Below, piece by piece: positions 10,452 to 21,829 of a stretch of DNA of 64,000 nt. The notes under the pieces are model-generated. The model worked only from the letters and a program-made list of their open reading frames with translations, was not told where the DNA came from and did no database searches. The stretch's first letter is position 1. Each line of letters begins with the position of its first letter. The DNA comes from Rhabdophis nuchalis (taxonomy: Eukaryota; Chordata; Lepidosauria; Squamata; Natricidae): NCBI GenBank assembly GCA_039707465.1, contig CM077646.1, forward strand, positions 76,842,715 to 76,906,714, read 5' to 3'. Position numbers and translations under genes: made by a program.

Positions 10452-13242
10452 AGAAGGTAGGACAACAGAACTGTCAATACTGCCAAAGCCTCTGACTCTG
10501 CACATTTTTTTCTTAAAATGGCTTAAATTTAGGCCAGCATCAACATGGGACAGGAGCAACTGAAGGGCTCAGAACACATATATTCTGAAATAGTTTTCAC
10601 TTTTGCCTTTTAGTGCAGCATTATCCATGGAGCTTTTGTGGAAATATTATTCACACAGAGTTGTTGATAGGTCTGACTGTGCTGTTTATTAGACTAGATA
10701 ACGCTGAACCTGCAAACACACTCCAAACGATTACAGTTGTGTTCCTTGATAGCATAATCCGACATTTTTATAGGTACATCTGTCCATAAAATAGTTTTAC
10801 TCTCCATCTGAGTTCAACCCTGATAAAATAAGACAGCATAGCAAAATATGTTGGCTGTATTCCTGTTCTGAAAACCGCATACAGCCACCAAGTCTTTCTC
10901 TTTTTTCTCCCTACAAGCCTCCTGGTATAAAACCTAGAACCACAAGAGCTATTACAAAAGGGATAGGAACATAATTTCTTTAAAGATCTATTTCCTTGAC
11001 AAGGGAATATAATTGTGCTGGAAAGGGAGTGGCCCATTATTTGGCATTTAAAAGTTCACAGGGATTATCAAGAGCTTGTGTGTGGAGTAGTCACAAAATC
11101 CTATCTTTTTTTATGTCCATATAAGCTATAATTAAAAGCGGTAGGTTGTCACGAATGTGCCTTGGAAGCACATTCCTGCCTGCATTATCTTAAACATGAG
11201 TAATTATTTATAGGAATATTTCTCATAATCTCTCACCATGACTAAGCATTTATAGGTGCATAAATAAAAGAGAGAGAGAGATTTACCTGACTGCAAGTAG
11301 GAAAAACACTCTTTTTATGTATTGTTTTAGACAAAGAGAACACATGTTACTACTTTCAAGCTGCGATAAAGCTGAATTGAATTCTATGGGGATTGATCTT
11401 TGCCCAGTGTTGCGCTAACACTGTCACTGAGTCACAACTTCAATCCTGCTTAGTAATCCTATGAATTGTGATTAAACCTGAAATGCTATATCGATGGTCT
11501 CCAAGGCCCTTTTTGATTCTTCTTCAGTTCAAATGCCTATGCATCAGGTCCATCCATAGAATGTGGGAACCAGAGTCCTGGATCTGGCTGCCCTCCTACT
11601 CTGTGTTTTGTTGAATGTGCTCCTTTGCCTGGAGCAGGACCCTTCCAAGGAAGTGTACCAGCCATAGAGCGCCATCCAAGTATCTGATCAACCTGAGTCC
11701 ATGTGCTTATAGTATTGTTATATTACATTATGACGGGAAACAGAAACAGTCAATAGCAGCACCAGATTGGAGTCTTGCTGTGATATTGTCCTCCAAAACA
11801 GGGTCACTGTGCTATCCATGGATGGATCTAAATCTATAGAAAAGACCTCCGCTCTTGGATCTAGGGGTTTACAATAGTAAGCCAATAAGCTCCTCCTTAA
11901 TGGTTATTCACGCAGGTAGGAATTGTTTTATTGGTACAACATTGTTTTGAGATTCTCTAAGAATGAAGGGAAATTGAAATCAAGGGATGTCATTCTGGTC
12001 AGTTTGTCATTCTTTTCAAAAGACATGGGCAAACCAATCGGCACTAATGATGCTAAAAGAAAAACAAAAATGAACTTCAGTTGCATAGGCATGATCATCA
12101 TCTTGATGTTTTTGACTCCCTATTCCACCCAACCCTCTGGGTCCTTCTTCCTTCCCAGTGCATGAAAGATGGAAGTAGAAACTGCAGAGCATCCTATTCA
12201 GATGCCTTCCGGATCTTTCCTGTGTGTCAAGTAAGTTGTTACATCTCCACTGAGGAAAATTGTGGCTAAATTAAGGAAATTAAAGTTTTCTCTTTGAGAG
12301 TTTCATCTTTTTTTCTGCTAGCGTATCTTACCACAGCTAAAATAGCAGTTTCTGGTATATTTGTGTTTGTCCTATCTCTAATACAGCCATGAATGAAGTT
12401 TGAAAATGGTGGGAACAAATAACAAATGTCAGAGATCTTTCTCCCTGGGTGGGCTGATTCTAATGAATTAGTTTCACCCCCCTGAAGCCTGTTGGCTGCC
12501 CTGTTCCTTTTCACAAATATCTGAGGAAGGGAAGGAAATCTCCATAGTTTACTCATTATTATTATAACTGTAGCATTCCTAAGCATTTCAAATAGACAAG
12601 GCTGAGAATGATGCAAGATGTGGAGCTGTTCAAGATAAGGAAACTGATGGAATGAAAAGCAGCAAGCACAAAAGTGCATGTTCAAAAACGATTTTCATGA
12701 GATCAGGATCTTTGTCCACCTAATCTAGCAACTACTTTGAATTTCAGCCATTTTATTATTCACCTGACAATGAAACGCACATTTTTCTAAACTTCTGCTG
12801 TATGTAGAGCATTAAAGATTTTACGTATGTATTTATTTAATTACATGATTTCTGTTGTGCTCCTGCCTTAGAACTTGAGCAGTTTACAAAAAGTTCAAAT
12901 AGCGATGTAAAATAGTGGCATATGCAGGATCATCAAGCTAAGCTCAAGGATGAGGAAGAAGAATGCATTTAGAATTCCGTTCTTGATTTCCTAACAAAAT
13001 ATTAACACATATATTGGTAGGTGTGCTGAAACCTGTTCATGACAAGGGTATAACTGTGGACATCCTCCTCTACAAAAAAAAAAAAAAAGATAGATCCTAA
13101 GGGTTTCCAGCATGGATGCTGAAATCCCAGATTCACTATTTGGGGGAACCTAAGCAAGAAGCCTTGATGAGGAAGCTACAGAACAATGGAGTGGGTGTTC
13201 TTACCCAACAAAATTTGAGCATACAACACCAAATACAAGCAC
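10452..13242. other. No gene seen
   Basis: About 2.8 kb of unique-looking sequence. A decayed LINE 3'-end-like stretch near 12830-12910 is suggestive only. No reading frame resembles a known protein. Confidence 0.5.
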
Positions 13243-13480
13243 TATAGATAGCAATGGCACTTAGACTTATATACACCACTTCATAGTGCTTTTACAGCCC
13301 TTTCTAAGAGGTTTACAGAGTCAGCCTATTGCCCCCAACAATCTGGGTCCTCATTTTACCCACCACAGAAGGATGGAAGGCTGAGTCAACCCTGAACCTG
13401 GTGAGATACGATCAGTAGTCAGCTGAAGTAGCCTACAGTACTGTGCTCTAACCACTGCACCACCTCAGCTCTAGATAGAC
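13243..13480 (-). mobile_element. tRNA-derived SINE
   Basis: On the minus strand the head reads GAGCTGAGGTGGTGCAGTGG then TTAGAGC, a tRNA-like A-box region. The body follows (CTTCCATCCTTCTGTGGTGG). The 3' part is LINE-like (GGCTGTAAAAGCACTATGAAG, trimmed here) and ends near TGCTAT repeats. The B-box is degraded. Similar copies are abundant in snakes as I recall. Confidence 0.65.
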
Positions 13481-13953
13481 AGGCAACCGAGGCAGACGAA
13501 CAATTCCTATTGAGTATAACAATCACATTGCTATTATCTGACTTCTGATCTGTGCTGAATATCCAATTGGGTACAATCAATTTGGTTGTGAAGATAATAC
13601 AGTGCCAATCCATGTTTACAACATTATACATGTAATAACTTCTAAGTTGACACATTATTCTGTGTTTAGATTGATCCTTCCCATTTGGGCCATTTTAAGT
13701 TGTATTAAAGAACAGATCAGTATGGGTGCATTTAAAGATTCCTAAATGCACATTTCATTAAGATGAAGATTTTCATCTTGAACTATTCACTGATATAACT
13801 GCAGAATTTATAAAATAAATTCAAGAAAATGATGCACCTTGCCCAAGTCTATAAAATATCTTTGTGGCTGAGTGTATCCTCACTCTTTTAACCTTCAGTG
13901 TTTGTTGCACAAATTGTACAGCTGTTTTTGTTCTGTTCGTGGATGTGCAGTGC

Positions 13954-14220
13954 TCATATACAATTCTTGTTAATTTTAAATCCTCCAGAGCTGCAACCAT
14001 TGGTGGCGTATGAGATTACAGTAGTGTTTATATTTCCACGCAAAACTGTTGATGTGACAACTCGGTCATTTATGTAACTGTAGAGGCCAGATGAAGACGG
14101 GGATCCTGGCTTCCTTCCATTTTCATTTGTGCCTAAAGTTTGTAACATTGTCCCATTTTTTTCTCTCTGCATTGATGAATTTGTGATTAATGAGGTTTTA
14201 TCATAAATGTATGTATACAA
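13954..14220 (-). other. Exon-like open frame, unidentified
   Basis: An 88-codon minus-strand open frame has protein-like composition (segments KPGSPSSSGLYSYIND and VISYATNGCSSGG). A possible acceptor, ATCAATGCAG, lies about 45-50 bases inside it near 14170. It resembles no transposon family in the window. I do not recognise it, and it may be a host terminal exon or chance. Confidence 0.15.
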
Positions 14221-14882
14221 CTATAAATCACATGCAATTACGTGTGTAGAAACAATCCCAAAAGGTATTTGCTTTGGAGTTCAAGACATTGATCCAGCTA
14301 TAATTTCTGGTTCCACACAACAGAATTTGGTAGATTTTGTAAGAAAAACAAAGTAATTAAATAATAGTGAGAAATCTTTGGCATCCAAACTATAAAGGCC
14401 TGGAGTTATCCATTACTCATCTCAGTAAAATATAAAGCAAATATATTCACACTGTTTATTATTCTGTCATCATATATGTTGAACAGGGGTGGGTTTCTGG
14501 GGGTTCGCCTGGGATCGGGCGAACCCTTTCGTAAAATTTCCGGATCCCGAGCGATCCCTTTGGATCGTGGACCCGGAAGTAAGTCGCCGCTGCTAACTGC
14601 TGCTCCCAGCTGGGGCGGGCAGGCAGGAAAGCAAGCAAGGCGACTGCGCTGTCTTCTTTTTCCCTCAGCGAAGCGCCGCCTCCTCCTCGCCCATGCTTCG
14701 CTGAGAGAAAAAGAAGACAGCCAGGCCGGCTCTCCGAAGGGGTCCCCCTTTCCCCTTCTCCATGGGGGTGGGTGGTGGGGGTGGGCCGCTCACCTCGTCA
14801 CCCCACAACCTGCTGCCGCTGCTGCCGTGACAACTCCGAAGAGCAGCGCTCGGGCCAGGAGCCGCTGGCCAAAAAAAAAGAA

Positions 14883-15232
14883 AGCACACACACACAACCT
14901 ACTTCAGGCGGCGGGAAACACGCAAGGAGAATCCACTCCCAGCTGTCTTCTTTTTCCTTCTGCGAAGGGTACTGGCCGCTGGCAAAGCGGGAGGCTCGGG
15001 AAGGCGGCGGGAGCGCCTTTCCCCCCCCCCTTCCCTTTGCTCAGCCACCTCTTCCCCCCTACGCCTAGCCGCGAGTGGATTCTCCTTGCGTGTTTCCCGC
15101 CGCCTGAAGTAGGTTGTGTGTGTGTGTGTGCCGCCTTCCCGAGCCTCCCGCTTTGCCAGCGGCCAGTACCCTTCGCAGAAGGAAAAAGAAGACAGCTGGG
15201 AGTGGATTCTCCTTGCGTGTTTCCCGCCGCGG
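14883..15232. repeat. Internal inverted-repeat system 1 of the large hAT element
   Basis: Bases about 14899-15009 (CTACTTCAGGCGGCGGG ... GGGAAGGCGGC) recur inverted at about 15130-15232. A further inverted copy of the 14883-14933 portion lies at about 15070-15119. Together they could form a stem of roughly 100 bp with an alternative stem of about 50 bp. Confidence 0.85.
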
Positions 15233-15486
15233 GTAAGGAAAGTTGCTGCGCGCCCCAAAAATCCTCTGGCCCGCTGGCCGCGGTTGCTCGCTCGCTCGCT
15301 TGCTCGCTCACCCATCGGACGCCAGGTTCCTTCGTCCGGTGGATGGGTGAGAGAGAGAGTAAATACAGCCAGCGGGTTCTCTGGCTCTCTGGTTCCCCCC
15401 TCCCTCCCTGTCTCTCTGTGTCTGTCTCCCCTCCCCCCCAAACCTCCTCAGCTCCTGGAAGTAGCCTGACCGGCTACTCTCGCTCT

Positions 15487-15802
15487 CTCTCTCACCCATC
15501 CACCGGACGAAGGAACCTGGTGTCCGATGGGTGAGCAAGCGAGCGAGCAAAGGCTTTTGAAGCAAAGGCTTCAAAGGCTGCCGGCTAGGAACAGCGCGCT
15601 ACGCTGCGCGAACCCCCGCCCCACCCCCTGCCAGTCGCGCTAACAGGGAAAGTTTTGCCGCGACTGGGGGGGGGGGTTCGCGCAGCGTAGCGCGCTGTTC
15701 CTAGCCGGCAGCCTTTGAAGCCTTTGCTTCAAAAGCCTTTGCTCGCTCGCTTGCTCACCCATCGGACACCAGGTTCCTTCGTCCGGTGGATGGGTGAGAG
15801 AG
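15487..15802. repeat. Internal inverted-repeat system 2 of the large hAT element
   Basis: Arms of about 145-150 bp (15487-15639 and 15659-15802) are nearly perfect reverse complements around a loop of about 20 bases containing TAACAGGGAAAG. Landmarks are GCGCGCTACGCTGCGCGAAC on the left and its complement on the right. Confidence 0.9.
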
Positions 15803-15828
15803 GCTGAGGAGGCTTGGGTGGGTGGGGG

Positions 15829-16086
15829 GAGACAGAGAGAGAGAGAGAGGCACAGACACACAGAGAGACAGGGAGGGAGGGGGGAACCAGAGAGTGACAG
15901 ACACACACAGAGAGACAGAGAGTGGGAGGGAGAGAAAGATAGACAGACAGAGAGAAAGAGAGACAGAGAAGGAAAGAAAGAGAAAAAAGAGAGAGAGAAA
16001 GAGAGAAAGAAAAGAGACAGAAAGAGAGAAAGAGAAAGAAAGAGAGAGAGAGAAAGAGAGAAAGAAAGACAGAAGGAAAGAAAGAA

Positions 16087-16136
<50 letters not shown>
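15829..16136. repeat. GA-rich low-complexity tract
   Basis: About 300 bp of nearly pure purine on the plus strand ends in about 25 GA units. It lies inside the large hAT element. The SLSLSL/RERERE frames here are translation artefacts. Confidence 0.95.
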
Positions 16137-16137
<1 letters not shown>

Positions 16138-16346
16138 TTATGACCACAATTAAGCCCAAAAGTTTGGTTGCTAACCAAGACCATTGTTAAGTGAATTTCA
16201 CATTTTCCAAATTGGCCACTCCCACCCGGTCACATGGCTGGCAAGCCACTCCTACCCGGTCACATGGCCGGCAAGCCACTCCCACAAAGCAGGACACACC
16301 CACAGAACCTGTTCCAAAAATTTTGAAACCCACCCCTGATGTTGAA

Positions 16347-18474
16347 CCTTTATATCCTTTATATCCATGGGGATTAAAACGACTCATTGAAATATATGTG
16401 TTTTTTTTTATCATTTATGCACAATTTTCCTGATTTTTCTAAACATTCACAGATATTAAACATGAACAGAATTTGACTCTAACATCTAAACAGAACAGGA
16501 ATATGATATCTTCTTGAAGTTTAGAGGCACTATAGATGCTTTGTATGTAACCATATTTCAAAGAGTTTACCAGAAATAAAACTCTGACATATTGGTATGA
16601 GCAACTGATACTAGGCATATCTAGTTGTTGCAGAATATATGCACATACATATATATATATATATATATATTTAAAAAGACATGATTATTCATGGAAGATC
16701 AAGAGCTCACATTTGTGAGACACCATGTTTTGTCTGTCAGATGATAGATAGATGAGAGAGAGAGAGATGAGAGGGAGGGAGGGAGAGGGAGAGGGAGAAA
16801 GAGAGGTGATAGAGAGTTAAGATCTTCTCCAGCACTATAAGACAACTTCTGTCAAATAAGTGCTCCTGATAAACAGACACTGCTTTAAAAACATGTTAAA
16901 AACTTGAATATGTTTGACAAAATATATATTTACAATGAAATGTAATATCATGCATCACATTTGCAGCTGGACTTTGCTATATTTTTATATTGAACCGATA
17001 TGATGGTCAGTGTCCAACTCCAGAACAGAATGTATCTGTCTATCCAAATTAAACACATCCATTAAATTTAATGGGCACTGCATGAGGGTCAAAATGTGTA
17101 TATGTCTAAAGTTAAACTCATTACCAAGCATTCCTTATCGACTGATAAAAATTGTTCCTTAAGGAAAAAAAGATTTGCAAAAAAGGTAGACTTTTTAAAA
17201 AATGTTCATGGTCTTCAAACACTTCACTATTTTTTGTCCACAGAAGACAAATAAGTTGGTTTTCTGGTTGTGCAACATTAGGAGTTAGAAGGAAGTGAGG
17301 TTAATTATGGGGGGAGGAGGGGGGAGCCTTTCTGCTAGTTGATCTGTGAGGAGAGAACCATGCCCTACATACAAAAGAAAAAGAAGTTATAAATGATCTG
17401 TGTTGAAACATTATGGCTGTAAGCCAGCATAGAATTATGTGATCTTAAATTGACCAATATCAGGTGGTTTAAATCTGCATAACTCTGTATTACATTTTAA
17501 ACTACATAGAGTACATTTCATGGAGTGTCTTGGCAGGCTGCTCCAAATTCACTGAATTCAGACAAACCCGGGCAACTGAAATTTATGCCAATTATTTCTC
17601 TACATAATTTGCATGTACTTGACTGATATGAGAATGCTGGTAAATATTTGCAAAAAGAATTCAGTTGTAAGAGCAATGAACACTAATTCTTCAGCAGTAT
17701 GACAAGGGCTCTGTTTGTATTAGCCCAACTAGAAAGTTTATCTGTATTTCAGCAGCCAGCAGACACCATAATTTATGTTTGCTGCCTAGTGAGTGAGAAT
17801 TGGCTGGGAACTATTACTAAGTGAAAGTAATGACCAGAAAGTGAAATAAAGGCATATGGTGCCTGCAGGCAGTCTTCAGTTCACAGCTAATGTTCAGAAT
17901 GCTGTCTCCAAGAAGTGCTGACAATGAAATGAAATCAGGGGACCACTCCAAAACCCTAAACCTCTACTTTCAGTCAAGGAATTTTACAGCTCATTCTCTA
18001 TCGTGCCCTTAATATATGTGTTGCGAGGTTACAAATCTATGAAGCCCACACGGGCTGCTGGATATTGCTGGCTGCTATTGCTGCAGATCCTAATCCACAT
18101 GTAAATAAATAAACCAATCAACCAATCATGTTGAATATAGGAAGAGAGAATACTTTCCATGAGATGGGGCATATATGCAATGGATTTATGACATGTATTT
18201 CAGTAGAACAGGGAATAGTTAATTCTCACGATAATTAGTTCAAAAACTCTTCTATGATTGGGGCCTTGATGAAGCAAAGTGGCTTCAACAAGGTAATGTG
18301 TGTAAATGAAATCATAGGCTACGATGTTGAACATGTATTTGTCCCAAAAGGTCATCCAAGGTGAACAGGCCATAATGGATACCCCAGATTAATACCGATC
18401 ACATCTGCCAACAGCATGGCAGATTATAGTCTATTCCTTCCACATGTCAATCTTCTTTTAATAATCCCAATAAT
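16347..18474. other. No gene seen
   Basis: Unique-looking AT-rich sequence with (AT)n at about 16645-16670 and a GA-rich patch at about 16741-16806. No supported gene. Confidence 0.55.
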
Positions 18475-18690
18475 CCCTTGAGGGGTGGAGTCTGGACAAC
18501 TGAATGAAGCTGACGTGTTTACTGGCTGGATGCCCTTCCTATCATCAATGCGGAGGTTTTTTTCAGCAGATATATTCTCATTGTGCTCAGAGAGAGAAAT
18601 ATCTGCCTCTACCTCGGATCGAACTCACAGCCTCCTGATTGTGAGGCAAGAATTCCACTTCTAGGCCACTGCACCACTCTCCTTCCACAT
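18475..18690 (-). mobile_element. Sauria-type SINE (tRNA head, Bov-B-like tail)
   Basis: Minus-strand reading: A-box-like TGGTGCAGTGGCCTAGAAG, B-box GAGTTCGATCC, then GGAAGGGCATCCAGCC and a tail with CCAGACTCCACCCCTCAAGG then GATTATTGGG. A tRNA-like head plus a Bov-B-type 3' end is the hallmark of the squamate Sauria SINE, which is mobilised by the Bov-B LINE. A Bov-B copy lies 1 kb away. Confidence 0.75.
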
Positions 18691-19079
18691 GTCAATACAA
18701 CCTCAAAACCAGGCCTTGTTCCCTGGAGGTCCTAGGGCAATTACCCACGGCAAGGGGAAGAAGACCTGCATGAAGGCAGAGGTTGCCAAGAATTGCCAGG
18801 CTATATCAGGCTGTCTTTGGACCTAGGAAGTATTGTGGGCCCAACTGGCAAAGGAAAGCTCAAGACTGTATTGGTTGGAAACATGCAGAAGAGGCCTTCA
18901 TCCTGCAGTAGATAGACAATGGCTAGAATGATGATGAGTTAGCTTAAAAAACTATGCTTAAGAAACAAAGTATATACTTTATGTTATTTATGATAAAAGA
19001 GAAAAATGACTACCGTATTTTTCAGAGTACAAGACACACTGGAGTATAAGACGCACCCAGGTTTCAAAGAGGCAATTTT

Positions 19080-19345
19080 TTAAAAAGTAGGTAGGTAGGT
19101 AGGTAGGTAGAGGGATAGAGAGGGAGAGAAAGAGAGAGAAAAACAGTAGGTAGATGGGGGGGGGAGAGAGAAGGTAGGTAGATATATAGGTAGATAGAGG
19201 GGGAGAGAGAAATACAGTAGGTAGGGAGAGAGAGAGTGTAGATAGTAGGTAGGTAGAGGGATAGAGAGAGAAAAATAGAGAGAGAAATACAGTAGATAGG
19301 TGGGGGGGGAGAGAGAGAAGGTAGGTAGGTATATAGGTAGATAGA
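19080..19345. repeat. GTAG/GAGA low-complexity repeat
   Basis: Irregular GTAG, GATA and GAGA units with two G-runs. It is preceded at about 19010-19070 by a fragment reading CCGTATTTTTCAGAGTACAAG (trimmed), which resembles a widespread short DNA-transposon repeat. Confidence 0.8.
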
Positions 19346-19734
19346 GGTTATACCTTACCACCTCAGATTAAATTGGTCCCAAACCTCCTGGTCCTTCAGG
19401 GAAAAAAAAGCACTTAAGGCCTGTTGTGGGAGGTCGGAAAGTTAGGGAAAACCTGGGTGGTTTGTTATTATTCTAACGTTCTACTTTTGTTCTTGGCTCC
19501 CATTTCTTTCTTTGATGATATGTTGCATTTTTTTTAGGTATAGTATTGTTTTAATTTTACATGCTGTTCACCACCCAGAATTTCTGTGGTGGGAAGGGAA
19601 GCCATATAAATAAATGTATAAATGATACATGGTCCAAATTATATTTTGCCCTTTGAATTTTGGTGTGATGTATAGATTTTTTACAAATAAAAAAAAAGAT
19701 GTGGGGAGATGAATCTAAATTTCCTTTTTAAAAT

Positions 19735-20456
19735 TGAGTTGTTAGTTGTGAAGTTGTGTCCTATCCATTGTGACCCCATGGCCAACCTTCCTCCAGGCCT
19801 TCCTTTCTTCTACCATCCTCTGGAGTCCATTTAAGTTCACACCAACTGCTTCAGTGACTCCATCCAGCCACGTCATTCTCTGTCGTCCCATTCTTATTTT
19901 GCCTTCAATCTTTCCCAGCATTAGGTCTTCTTGTTAGATCAGACAAAGGATTCCGACTCAGGCACGGTCAAAACAACAGGAACGTTTATTCACACTATTT
20001 ACAACACACACAAGATTCAACTGGCAAGGTTTCTTCTCTGGCAACCTCTTATATAGAGTTACCAGGCAGGAAACTCCTAGCAAGCAGTTGCAACATTGTA
20101 ACTCCTTTCCAGACAGATTCCAGACAGCTTGTCTCTGTTAATCACTGCAGCTGCTGGCTCAGCTCCGGAATGCGGTGACTCATAGGTTACCAGACGAGTT
20201 GTCTGGGACATAGGCTTGGGGACTCAACACTTCTCCATGAGTCCTTCCTTCTCATTAGGTGGCCAAAGTATTTGAGTTTCATCTTCAGGATCTGGCCTTC
20301 TAAAGAGCAGTCAGGATTGATCTCCTCTAGGACTGACTGGTTTGATCACCTTGCTGCCCAGGGATTCGCAGGAGTCTTATCCAGCACCATAGTTCAAAGA
20401 TCTCAATTCTTTGATGCTCAGCCTTTCTTATGGTTCACCTTCAGAGCCATAAAATA
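19735..20456 (-). mobile_element. Bov-B (RTE) LINE fragment, split by a solo LTR
   Basis: The minus-strand sequence matches the Bov-B RT 3' region. Recognisable blocks on the plus strand are CCTATCCATTGTGACCCCATG, CTTCTCATTAGGTGGCC, AAGTATTTGAGTTTCATCTTC and GTTCAAAGATCTCAATTCTTTG (each trimmed). Removing 19932-20229 plus one CTTCT restores continuity across TTAGGTCTTCTCCATGAG. It is 5' truncated near 20456 and has no intact frame. Confidence 0.85.
19932..20229 (-). mobile_element. Solo LTR inserted in Bov-B, minus orientation
   Basis: 298 bp beginning TGTTAGATC and ending GACTCAACA, so TG...CA termini on both strands. It is flanked by exact 5-bp duplications CTTCT (19927-19931 and 20230-20234). 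On the minus strand it shows a TATA-like CTCTATATAAG and, about 85 bases later, a GAATAAACG poly(A) signal, so the transcriptional sense is minus. No internal retroviral or Gypsy sequence remains, as expected after LTR-LTR recombination. Whether it is ERV or Gypsy cannot be told from the LTR alone. Confidence 0.88.
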
Positions 20457-21829
20457 GAGACAAATAAATAATTGCAGATAATAGAGGAGATAGGCCATTA
20501 ACATGATCTGATGTTTTCTGGGTTTATTGGACTACAGTACTTAATGCTGTCTGAGGATTATAGTTGCTGTAGTCCAGAACATCTGGTGAACGTCATGTTG
20601 GGGAACGTTCATAAGAAACCCATCGTCCATCATAGGCATAAAAGATCAAAGGGCAACTAAGAAGAGAGAGAGCCACATAGGAAGTTTTAAACCTTTCAAT
20701 TTCTATTCAGGAACACTGGATTAACCCACACAGAGGGCAAGCAAAAGCAGGCTTCAATACTAATGGAATATAAAAAGTTCAGGTTTTTTTTTTAAAGTAC
20801 ATTAAAAACAAACACCCTGTAAATACAAATCCAAAGAAAATGCAATTTATTGTCTCCATATTTTAGGTTTCCTTGAGAACTGGGGTATCAGTTGAGCATC
20901 AGTATTTGTCTGCATAGTGGCATGATACCAGAGTTCTCGGGATGCAATATGTCAGCGGCTCACTTACCTTGAAATGTCTATGCAGCTGAACCACGAGCCA
21001 TCTCAGTGGCTTTTTTAGCGTTTGCGGTTATGTGGAATACAGACTGTGCCTTCAGATCCAGTGTGCTTTTTAGTTTTGCTTTGGTGAAAGACTGTCTCAC
21101 TGGTAATTATCTGTCTGTTGGAGTCTTGTTTTTTGAACATGGTGTTTTCCCTTTGCCTTTCCCAGGGAAGGCATGTATCCATTTATCTAACAGAATAACT
21201 ACCCTTTTCTTACGTATAGCTTTGCTATCATTCTTCTGCATGCTTGAATGTTCTCCCACCTGTCCTCAATTTAATCCACAAATGTTAAGCCATAAATCTT
21301 TGTGACATTTTGGCAGAAATCACCCCATTTCAGTAGATTCCTTGAGGAAACGCTGAATCCAGGTGTTTGTTTTTTGCATAACTGTTGCAAACTGAACATT
21401 TCAACATGGCTCTTTACAAATAAAGGTAGAAAGACTAATGTGTGGATGATTATAAAATCAAGGGCATAGATTTGTATAGACCAGCCACATTTTTAGGTAA
21501 ATTCAGACAAAAAATGTAGATCAAGAGTGTACCATCCGTGCAACACAAGGTAAAATATTGGGTTTTCTTTAAAGAGACTTACATTTTGCCCATGTGTAGT
21601 TTATTTGTGACAAACACACACACATATTGTGTTTGAAAAGCTCCCTGTTGCCAAATGTGAATAAAAACAATCAGGGGAGTTTGCTTAAAATAACTTCAAT
21701 GTTAAGAAAAGTGAAGAGAAAAGAAGTCCAAGACAGCATTTGTTTTGAATGTATAGCTTAAGGGTAAATCTATTTATATGTGGACATGGCAAAGGCATAA
21801 ATTTAAAACTAAATATATCATTAATTTGA
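20457..21829. other. No gene seen
   Basis: Unique-looking sequence. Open frames of up to 99 codons show no recognisable domain. Confidence 0.5.

Larger units (their letters stand above)
14484..16338. mobile_element. Large non-autonomous hAT element (1.86 kb) with exact 8-bp target duplication
   Basis: The first 14 bases, CAGGGGTGGGTTTC, are repeated perfectly inverted at the right end (GAAACCCACCCCTG). ATGTTGAA flanks both sides exactly (14476-14483 and 16339-16346). This is the signature of hAT transposition. The subterminal ACAGGTTCTGTGGG-type motif links it to the smaller copies at 4188 and 26361. The interior is unusually GC- and CpG-rich, has two large inverted-repeat systems and a long GA-rich tract, and carries a piece of the repeat family found at 58566 (CTTATGACCACAATTAAGCC). 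Long chance open frames here are low-complexity; no transposase is visible. Confidence 0.92.

Noticed and set aside
14476..15534. Long open frames on both strands (up to 352 codons)
   Set aside because: They lie in the GC-rich hairpin interior of the hAT derivative, mirror each other through the inverted repeats, and show no domain. High GC makes stops rare.
15729..16190. Ser/Leu- and Arg/Glu-repeat frames
   Set aside because: Translation of the GA-rich tract. No protein significance.
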